Shown: positions 56,601-64,000 of the stretch, piece after piece
Numbering within the stretch: the first letter of the stretch is position 1
Layout: each line of letters begins with the position of its first letter
NCBI GenBank assembly: GCA_951802195.1
Contig: OX637632.1
Span: 682,001 to 746,000 of the forward strand
Source of the DNA: Tausonia pullulans
Lineage: Eukaryota; Basidiomycota; Tremellomycetes; Cystofilobasidiales; Mrakiaceae
Direction: 5' to 3'
Length of the DNA: 64,000 nucleotides
The notes under the pieces: model-generated
Seen by the model: only the letters and a program-made list of their open reading frames with translations
What the model was told of the DNA's origin: nothing
Databases searched by the model: none
Position numbers and translations under genes: made by a program

Positions 56601-58043
56601 AAGGAGATCCGGCGGACGATGAGGAGCAAGCTCAAGCGTTCCGAGACGATCCACGTCGTACAGAGAGAGCCCGGAGAAGAGGATACGTGGGAGAGTCTCT
56701 CGGAGGATGAGAATGACGAAGGGGGGGAGGAGGGGCTCAAGGCTGTCAAGGACCCCAAGGCGATGCGGGAGAGGCGGATGTTTGAGATCGAGTTTGAGGA
56801 CGGCGAGGTTCAGACCTTCGAGGTGAGGTCTGGATTTCTGCGGTTGTCACGAGAGTATATCTGACACTGTCTGATCTGCTCAGGCTCACTCACGACTGGT
56901 TGCGCGGGAATGGGTCGAGCGAGTGAGTCCTGTAGCGTGCATGTGAGACGACTTCGACTGCTGAAGCGCTATTCGCTCCACTCAGTTGAATGATCTCAAG
57001 GCATACTGGATGCTCAAACACAAGCATGAGTGAGTGAGCTCCTTGGACACTGCCTTCGGCGCCTTAGCTGACCCTGTTTTTCCCCCTCTTTCTCATTAGG
57101 TCTGCTGTCAAGATGCAGATCTCTGCGGTCCAGCGCATCAACATCCAGGACATTATCTTGGGTCGCACTCAAGAGCCCATGGATATGTCGCCGGTTGTTG
57201 ATCCGGACGCGCCTTCACCTTACATCGAGGATCTCTGTTAGTCCTCCTTTCTCCTCTGAATGCCTGCGGAAATAATATCTGACATTTTTCTCCCAGGGAA
57301 TTGGTGTGTCATCGACAACTGTCGACCCATCACTAAGGCTGGGCGGCTATTCAGCAAGAAGGGCAATCGCCAGTATCGGTGGGTCGTTCAGGCTGTCTTC
57401 CGATCCTGCTGGAACTTGCTTAACCCCAGATATTACAGCGTCAAGTACAATGTTCTTGCCCAAGGCTACCTCATCCAGTTCAGCATGTATCTCGAACAAC
57501 CGTTCCATGTCCGGACGCACCGCATCTCTCTCGTTGACGCCTACGTCCGTGCCTCTCCTTCTCTCCGCCTGTGCATTGCCTGACGGGTCCTCTCCCTTCT
57601 CGTTCCCCAGGTTTACACTGGGCTGCTTGCCCAGAATGAGCTGCCTCACTCTTCGAACGAAGACGCTTGGAAGGGCGAGCCCCGACGGTACGCGGACGGT
57701 CTTGAAACGGCGGACGGATCTGAAGGTGCGGGACTCGGTGCTAGCTCATGTCGTCACCTTCGCTGACTGATCCTCCTTTCGTCCAGACACCTGTCTCATT
57801 CTCTGGTACCGTCCTTACTGGAAGACCTCGTCCGAGGCCAAGCTGCACCTGGCGTGTAAGGCCGACGAGAATTACGACCCACCATCGCTCAGTTCCAAGG
57901 GTCACAAAAAGCTCATTCTTCGAGCAAGGAGCAAACTCGAGCGGGATACGTGGGCTTGGGCTATTGGCTTCGAGATTGAACGGCTCGCGCGCAGGCTTGC
58001 GACCAGGGAGGAGAAGATCCGGATGGGGGGTGAAGTCGGGTGA
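53628..58043 (+). CDS. SPO71/Mug56-like PH-domain protein
   Basis: Fourteen exons from 53628-54960 to 57787-58043 give 1200 residues with consistent phases. A disordered first exon has a basic stretch (RRRKRDLIRRRERERRRSQR). Next come EKIVVLRLNRVEIWEDWKLP and LRKKKLRHVIPLQTLATTLS (first PH region), FIFDCKTRSRSLDWMWEIWR and DLNDARIDIKVP. PSIEGYLWRFKHTTQARTMV with HDGNVFVC begins a second PH region; EDLWNWCVIDNCRPITKAGR, NVLAQGYLIQFSMYLEQPFH and TCLILWYRPYWKTSSEAKLH continue to a third PH-like end (RARSKLERDTWAWAIGFEIE). This architecture matches Spo71 of budding yeast (prospore membrane, Vps13 partner) and Mug56 of fission yeast. A link to membrane growth or lipid transfer is inference. Exon 2 (55028-55045) is an 18-nt micro-exon. 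Confidence 0.85.
55028..55045 (+). other. 18-nt micro-exon of the SPO71-like gene
   Basis: It encodes DRMLVK between exons 1 and 3; flanking AG at 55026-55027 and GT at 55046-55047. The length is a multiple of three, so skipping would remove six residues in frame. Confidence 0.65.
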
Positions 58044-58613
58044 GGTAGGGTCAGGTGCCAGGATGAGACTATGACATCTTAACTTGCGAGACGAGATGCA
58101 TCGGACCCTGACAGATTGGAGGCACAAGAACATTATCGAGGCGTCGACAGATACCGCTGATGTGGAGATTGGCCGACCGGAGCTGTTGTAATTCTCTACA
58201 AGGAAGGACATGATCTTCAGAGACGCAAGAGAGGCTTGCTTTGCGATTTGGCTTGTGATTGCGCGAGCTGCCAAACTCGCTCGCATGGCTGCTGCGCGGC
58301 GGAGAACGGGTCGGTCGCCCCACGCATCAAGCGAAAGAGGTGCGTCCGTCATAAACCCAGCTTGGCTGTCCAGTGATGCTCCTCTCAACGCCCACCTGCC
58401 TCTCTTTTCCTATTCCCACCCAGTGAGTCTCCTCTTGTATGGCGTAGGCTGCATCTGTTCTTGAGGTTATCGTGTACTGGAGACCGACTGTCGTCGTGGC
58501 TGCTTTCTCTTCCAGCGCGTCTTCTTCTGGGTCCTCCCTTTCATCCTCACAACTTCTTTCACCCGCCCTCTTTCCCGCCTCTTCTTCCCAGACGCTGGAT
58601 TACTCAGTCCAAT
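58044..58613. other. intergenic region
   Basis: 570 bp between the PH-protein stop and the MYND mini-gene, CT-rich in its last 150 bp. No other gene supported. Confidence 0.4.
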
Positions 58614-58892
58614 ATGAACTACAGTCACATGAACTGCTGGACGTGCAACGCGGCAGCCGACCGCCGCTGTGCGTACTGCAACGCAGGTGAGGCCAGATGA
58701 TATTCCCGTCAACCACTGTCAAGTCCGCTCTTGCTTCTCAGCGTTCTGAAGATCCGTCCTCCTTCCGAGCTAGAGGAACTGTCTTCGTGGCTGACAGGAG
58801 AACTATCAGCATACTACTGCAGCGAGGAGTGCCAGACTACCGACTGGAACGAAAGTCATAGCGAGTTTTGCGGCCCGGGCGACTTCAATTAG
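58614..58892 (+). CDS. MYND zinc-finger mini-protein (51 aa)
   Basis: Exons 58614-58686 and 58810-58892 (intron 123 nt) encode 51 residues: MNYSHMNCWTCNAAADRRCA, then YCNAAYYCSEECQTTDWNES and HSEFCGPGDFN. The Cys/His ligands fit a MYND finger, and nothing else is present. It parallels the minus-strand gene at 14361-14575 in length, finger sequence (AYYCS..CQ...W..HSE.CGP) and intron position (between Ala and Ala-Tyr-Tyr-Cys, phase 1). The leader before the ATG is CT-rich, as in other genes of this window. Single-finger proteins of this size may act as adaptors or inhibitors of larger MYND proteins, which is speculation. Confidence 0.75.
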
Positions 58893-59842
58893 AGTCTAGG
58901 TGCCTTTTCAAGTTCCGATCCGGGTTTTCAATGGTCAGCCTTCCTGAAGTATCTTTCAGACTTCTCCCAATTTTGCTCATCATGTGCCGTCTTATATTCG
59001 GCGTAGATATCTGCCTTTCCTCTTAAAGTATACCTTTACTGGCCTGCAAGCCGCAGCTGCAGCCACGTCCGGGGCACGCGCGCCTGTCTAGCTATTATCT
59101 TCAGGTCCCCTGTCAATGGTCGATCCTTTGGGACGCTCCTCCTTGCTACGCTCGATCTTCACTCCCCCTCCGAACTTCGTCGTTCCCACATTAGATGATC
59201 AGCGCACTTTCCTAGTTCGTCGTTCGAGATGCAGCTTCATGATGCCTTTGGTCAAACCAGCTTACCATCAGAAAGGACTGTATCGCTCACCCTGGTGGGC
59301 ATCGTCCTTCCTCACCCCCTCTCTTCCAGGACTGGTGTCGGAGTTGTCAGAAAAGCTTGGAAGGAAATGCCGCCTGCGCCGGCGTACCCCGATGAGCCGA
59401 GACAGGCGTGCTTCCCTCCAACCATCACTATCCACCTCAACGTTACTCGTGACAGAGAGAGTCACCGCAATCTCTCGCTTCTCTCTCCCGATTAGAGGCA
59501 AATCACGAGCATTTATATTTTGTTCTCTGCGGCCTCTACGCTCTCGATTCAACCTGTCCCGACCCTCCCACTCGCTCTTCTCCGACCTGTGAGTCTTGCC
59601 CTGATCCTGCATTATGCCTTGCCTTTGTCCTTCGCTCTGAAAATATATGTTTAAGTACCTCCTAGGCAGTCAAGGCGCTACTTACCGAATCAGGAGGAAG
59701 CAGGGCCAAAAGTCGTCGACTCGAGCAAGTCCGTTCGTTCGCGTCGAGACGCGTCAACCGACCAGCCTACATGATTTGACGACTTCCTTTGGCAGTCTCA
59801 CCCCAGCCCGTTCGTCTTAGAACCTCATAACTTTTGCTCTTA
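58893..59842. other. intergenic region before NPR3
   Basis: 950 bp. A 158-codon plus-strand frame (59116-59592) has no motif and looks like Ser/Arg/Leu chance sequence; it may be part of the NPR3 leader. No gene called. Confidence 0.4.
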
Positions 59843-62800
59843 ATGCAAGGTACCAGTCGACATCCCTTTGTCCAGCCCATCGGTATCCTCCTTGTCTGCT
59901 CCAACACGTCTGGCCGGGCCGTGCCGTTCAGATGGCCTCCCTATCCGATCCGCTATACCCGAACCCGGAAGCGCAGGACAGAGGACCCGACGTGCGTTGA
60001 GATGATGAGCAAACGTGACCGTGGACTCATCGATAACGACGAGTGAGTCGTCGGTCGAACAAGCGACGCCCCTCCCCATACACCCCTCTGATAGGACCTG
60101 GATTTCAGTGACGACGAGTCCTCATCGTCAGAGAACGAGAGCGAGTCGTACTTTGACGTTCCCAACATCCACGCCCTCTCCTCCAACCATCGAGACGATG
60201 ACGCGGCGTCGCAGGCCCCCTCGACGTCCTCTTCTCGTCGCACGGTCGGCGGGATCCGAAGCTCGCTCACCACCACTCTCTTGAGAGCACCCTCCGATCC
60301 TTCCTCGCCAGCGGCGGGGAATATCCCTCTCCCACCGCCTCCGCCTGATCGGAACCCCTCTTCGGGGACGCCCTTCTCTCCCGCTGAGTACAAGTACTTC
60401 CTCGGCCTGGACCTCGTCGAGCTCGCCAAGGTCCTCACCCCCCAGGAGGATCTCTGCCAGCAACAGTTTGAACTTGTCATCGACGACCTCTGCTTTCTCG
60501 GGCATCCACTCCGGCCCGTGGGCCAGGGTCTCACGTGGAAATTCGTCGACGAAGATACTGAGAAGTCCGCGCCCGAGGTGACTCGAGGGCGGACAAATGC
60601 TCCGAGGGTTGCCTTGTCTACAGGCTCAACTCTCGGTGTCCAGGGGATCACTTCCGCAACGAATGCCGCGTCGGAGCAGGCCATCGAAGAACCAGCCACG
60701 CCCACACCTTCCAGGCCTCGGCTCTCCCTATCAACGTCGTCGAGCGACCCAACGCCCATCAACTTTTTCCACCTCGTGATCGTCATTGACCAGCCGGACA
60801 CGACTGTAAAGGACAAAGCTCTCCGGCCGACGCGCAAGCTTGATGCGCTCTATCGTCAGCTCATCTTCAAGGTGACGGCTGCGCTGTTGAAGGCCCAAGT
60901 TGAAGAGAATTGGGTCGCGATCCAAAATCACGAGCTCGTCGGCATGCGCGAGACATTTCTCAAGAAGCGTGAGTTGATGAGCTTCTTTTGAGCTTTACAA
61001 GGGCAAATTGCTGACGTTGTCCATGCTCTAGAGATCCCTTGGGAGGACTTTTTGCGGCATGCCGTTGAGACCAACCCTCTGGCCAACGCCCTTCATACTA
61101 TCTATGAGTCGCTCTTCAAGCCGCCCTTCTCGACGACTATCAAGATCGCCTCCCTCCCACTCTATTTGCAGCTCCCCGTTCTCCCCGCCCAGACGGACCT
61201 CGACTGGAGCTGGTTCGACGAGATCGCCTTCCCAGACGACGAAGGGGATGACTCGCCTCTCCTGGCCGCAGGGGAGATCCAGATGGTACCGTGGAAGGCG
61301 CTTCTTTTACTCAAAGACCCAGCCCAGATGGAGTGGGAATACAAGAGTCGAACAACAAGCGGGACGTGGACGGCCAGTCAAAGGAGCCGCCAGCCAAGTG
61401 GGGCGTGGTTCGGGAGCGGGCTCGGTGGCACGTTCACGGACATCGAGCCGGAGAGAAGAGGAACATCCACGGGCAGCCCAATTGGAGGAAATGGAGAGGT
61501 CGAGGAGGTCCGGGAGGAAGATGAAGAGAGCTCGATCGCCTCTAAGCTCTTCATGCGCGCTCTGGAGCCTGGCATGAAGTGAGTTCTCTCCTTGCTCTGA
61601 TTCTTGGAGTCTGGCTGAAGCATCGCCTGTCCATCGCCTGTCCAGTCTTGCGGATGTGGCCACAGCACTCAATTTAGACCTAAAAAAAGACGTCTTTCCG
61701 ATGGCTCGACTCCTTGTCTCGAGGGTGCGACGCTTCTCGTCTTAAGCGGTTTGTTTACACGCAATCTCACCTCGCTCCCTCTTCTACTCAGCGGAAAGCC
61801 AAGCTCATTGATCCCATCAAGTCAGCGACGCGCAACTACTACCTACCCTCGACGAGCGATGGCAAAGAGTTTGCCCGTCATCTTCGTTTTCTCTCAGCTC
61901 TCAAACAAGTCACGCTGACCGCCTTCTCTCTCTTCCAGCATGGCCCGCCTCCAAGTCGACTTTCAACGCCACTTCCCTCAACTCCCGCACCTCCTCACCT
62001 TCTTCTCCCGCATCACCCTCGCCGGCCCAGTCCCCTACGCGACGCTCATCCCCGACGTTATGGACCCGGACCAGCGCCGGCTGTACTTTGACGCGCTCAT
62101 CTGGCTCCTGAGGGAGGATCTGCTCATTGAGGCGCCGTTGAGAGTTAGGGTGTTTGCGAGAAGGGAGATCAAGCTTGAGGCAAAGAGGATCGAGGTTGCG
62201 AGCATGCAGGTGAGGGCGCTGGAGAAGAAGATGCAGCGAGAGGCCACCGTCAGCGTTGTGGAGCGTAGCGGGTCCGTCGTTGGCGGTGGAAGCAAGACGG
62301 CGACGTTCGAAGACGTCTTTGCGCAAGATTACAGTGAGGACGAGGAGGCAATCGAGGATGAAGACGAGGAAGACGAGGGCATCGAGGACGTCGACTGGAT
62401 GGGGGAGGAGTCACTCATCAACAATCCGGCGCAATGCAAGGGCATCGTGAGTTGGCTCGATCCGCAGACCGTTCAGTCTGGCACCGCTGACCCCTCCTCC
62501 TCTTCTCATCGCACACAGGAACTAGCATGGATCAACGCCATGTGCCTGGACAAGAGCGAAGAGGACAAAGCCCTGTTCATGAGGTCCGTTGCCCGCCCGG
62601 GCCCTCGAGCTGTAGTTACTGATCAAAGTGTGACCTCCAGGCTCTTCAAGTACTTCGACGGGAAAACCACGATTCATGAGATGCAGTACCGAGAACAGCG
62701 TTCGCGCAAGGAAATCACTCGCGTGCTGAAGAAGTTTGAGCAGGATGTGAGCTGGCCTGTCTTCTTCTTTCTACTTTGTTGTCATCTTCTAACGCTCCCT

Positions 62801-62844
62801 CTTTCGTCTCTCCCGCACAGCTAATTGTAACTATTCACCCTTGA
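59843..62844 (+). CDS. NPR3: NPR3, GATOR1/SEACIT subunit
   Basis: Nine exons (59843-60042, 60109-60968, 61032-61578, 61646-61724, 61792-61820, 61939-62446, 62519-62583, 62641-62746, 62821-62844) give 805 residues. The longin-type start QPIGILLVCSNTSGRAVPFR, the FSPAEYKYFLGLDLVELAKV block, NFFHLVIVIDQPDTTVKDKA, LIFKVTAALLKAQVEENWVA and the C-terminal winged helices (LFKYFDGKTTIHEMQYREQR, RVLKKFEQDLIVTIHP) are Npr3/NPRL3 hallmarks. With Npr2 and Iml1 it stimulates GTP hydrolysis by Gtr1 and so lowers TORC1 activity on nitrogen starvation, at the vacuole. A long acidic insert (SEDEEAIEDEDEEDEGIEDV) is present. The fifth exon is only 29 nt; the donor inside 'CCC ATC AA' was chosen because it alone restores the frame. 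Confidence 0.93.
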
Positions 62845-62877
62845 TCGATGTATTCCTGAATGGCTGCACATACCCGA
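62845..62877. other. 33-bp gap between convergent stop codons
   Basis: NPR3 (+) stops at 62844 and the NUDCD1-like gene (-) at 62878. Their 3' UTRs must overlap or run into each other's coding sequence. Confidence 0.7.
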
Positions 62878-64000
62878 TCACAGCAGCCCGCGCATAAGGA
62901 CGAGCCCCCTCTCGCAAAGCGCCACGAGCACCTTCTCCTTCTTCTCCTCACCCTCCTCCTCCGACTCTACCACCACCCCCTTCACGCCCAGCAAAGCCCC
63001 TTGCTCGTCCCCACCGCCAAGCTTGACAACCCTGCTTGGGGCGGTCGTTCTGCCCTCTGCATCCCAGTAGACGAAGACGTCGCCCTCGGCTCCGGAGGTC
63101 GTCGGTGAGGAGAAGGCGAGGACGCAAGTGGCAGTGTGAAGAGTGTATTTGAGGGCACGCTTGGAAGCGAGGACATATGAGAGGGCGGGGAAAGTCTTGG
63201 TGTGGGTAAAAGTGAGTGGTTCAGTGGCCGCACTGGAACTGGGAGGGTGGAAAACAAGGGCATCGAGCTGGAGGGGTGAAGAGTCAGCTCTGACGGACCA
63301 AGATGTTTCTAAGGCGAGACGGCAAAGGGACTCACCGAGTGTTTGAGAAGAATGTCCGACGAAGGGTCCTGTCCGTTGTTGCCCGCCCACTTCAGGCTTG
63401 ATCCCAGCCAGACCTCCTTGCCCTGCCCACCCTCCACTTTGACCGTCTCCGCCTGCAACACCCCGCTGCCCTCTGCTCCACCAGTCGCCAAGACCGCCGA
63501 GAACCTCACGTCCCTCCCAACGCGAGTCTCGTCCTCCATTCCAGCCGCTTCCTCAACACCTGCCATCTCATCGCCCTCCCTCTCATCAAGTTCGTCAATC
63601 TCATCCTTCAGCGAATGCCCAAGCCCCCTTAACTGCGTCACAGGCTCGAGAACCTCCCCATTCTCATCGACGTCCATCTCGCGCGTGAACTTATCGAGCG
63701 AAGCCGTGATGGATGCGAGCTTCTCCGCGTCGAGCGTCTCGGGCACGTCCTCGTACTGCCCTGCCGCCTCGGCCTCAGCAGTGGAATGCGCGTCCGAAGG
63801 CCGACGGAATAGGCTTGGCCAGCGCGTCGAAGCGTTGGCTTTCTCAAGCTCGAACGTCAGTGCTCCCGAGGGAGGGTCGTACGTCCAGACGGAGTCGGAC
63901 ACCCGAATGGCGTCCCACCATGTGCGGCGGGCATCCGAGGGACCGAAGCCAACGACGTGCGAGTGGTGTTCGCCCGCGAGAAAGATGGAGATCGAGGAGG
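62878..64000 (-). CDS. NUDCD1-like NudC/CS-domain protein (3' part)
   Basis: Exons >64000-63337 and 63267-62878; the 5' part lies outside the window. The visible sequence starts within or near the CS domain (GEHHSHVVGFGPSDARRTWW, SDSVWTYDPPSGALTFELEK, then STRWPSLFRRP), where NUDCD1 has 'L.LEK....WPEL'. Later it has LDALVFHPPS, FPALSYVLASKRALKYTLHT, GDVFVYWDAEGRT, LLGVKGVV and VLVALCERGLVLMRGLL, which line up with the C-terminal beta-propeller-like part of human NUDCD1 (CML66; 'DALLWQP', 'GYVQASKRDKKF'). NudC-type proteins act as Hsp90 co-chaperones, and NUDCD1 is linked to COPI and DEAH helicases in animals. An acidic linker (DELDEREGDEM) is present. Confidence 0.82.

Noticed and set aside
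59116-59592. 158-codon plus-strand frame before NPR3
   Set aside because: No motif and composition of non-coding CT-rich sequence; probably leader DNA.
1-64000. tRNA, rRNA, CRISPR, operons or bacterial-type ribosome sites
   Set aside because: I saw no convincing cloverleaf with both internal promoter boxes, no rRNA segments and no repeat-spacer arrays; the intron-rich gene structure excludes a bacterial reading.
1-64000. Retroelements, LTRs or virus-derived genes
   Set aside because: No reverse transcriptase, integrase, protease or capsid motifs and no long terminal repeats were noticed in the translated frames.

Overview
The window looks like nuclear DNA of a basidiomycete fungus, most likely a Pucciniomycotina red yeast of the Rhodotorula/Sporobolomyces/Leucosporidium kind. 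The base composition is GC-rich. Genes are compact and intron-dense, with short GT-AG introns (mostly about 50-120 nt) that often carry a CTGAC/CTAAC branch motif, and several exons are only 11-18 nt long. Proteins have long Ser/Pro/Ala-rich disordered parts, and intergenic regions contain poly(G)/poly(C) runs and polypyrimidine stretches. The taxonomic placement is inference. I recognised no rRNA, tRNA, CRISPR array, transposon or virus-derived element. Exon models were built by hand from reading frame, splice signals and family knowledge; for most genes the summed exon length was checked to be a multiple of three.

Layout. 0-2.5 kb: mostly non-coding, with one exon-sized duplicate of a membrane-protein gene that lies intact at 41.9-43.1 kb. 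2.5-7.2 kb: a lipase with a long disordered N-terminus (-) divergent from the Golgi syntaxin SED5 (+). 7.2-15.5 kb: a gene-poor stretch with an unassigned coding-like trace, one disordered protein gene flanked by polypyrimidine tracts, a 47-residue MYND mini-gene and a possible small secreted protein. 15.9-22.1 kb: a DEVH-box RNA helicase of the DHX29/YLR419W group (-). 22.8-24.6 kb: an Atos/FAM214-type protein (+). 24.8-26.6 kb: a multi-pass membrane protein (-). 27.9-30.8 kb: heat-shock factor HSF1 (+). 31.0-34.0 kb: the circularly permuted GTPase GNL1 (+). 34.2-38.9 kb: the ribosome-biogenesis WD protein NAN1/UTP17 (WDR75) (-). 39.5-41.2 kb: SVP26/TEX261 (-). 41.9-43.1 kb: a four-TM protein (-). 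44.2-45.7 kb: a glutathione S-transferase (+). 45.8-50.5 kb: a Zn2Cys6 transcription factor (-). 51.1-52.7 kb: the SUMO ligase NSE2/MMS21 (+). 53.6-58.0 kb: a SPO71/Mug56-like PH protein (+). 58.6-58.9 kb: a second MYND mini-gene (+). 59.8-62.8 kb: the TORC1 regulator NPR3 (+). 62.9-64 kb: the 3' part of a NUDCD1-like gene (-).

The genes are mainly independent housekeeping and regulatory loci rather than a cluster: secretory pathway (SED5, SVP26), ribosome and translation (NAN1, GNL1, DHX29-like), stress and nutrient control (HSF1, NPR3) and genome maintenance (NSE2).

The most striking signal is inside NAN1. Its one very long intron (1,133 nt) carries three 83-nt box C/D snoRNA-like units sharing a co-varying tetraloop hairpin. 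Each unit sits in its own about 270-290 nt segment, and the segments are joined by AG|GT junctions, that is, zero-length exons. This looks like a tandemly amplified, snoRNA-bearing intron processed stepwise, inside a gene that itself makes ribosomes.
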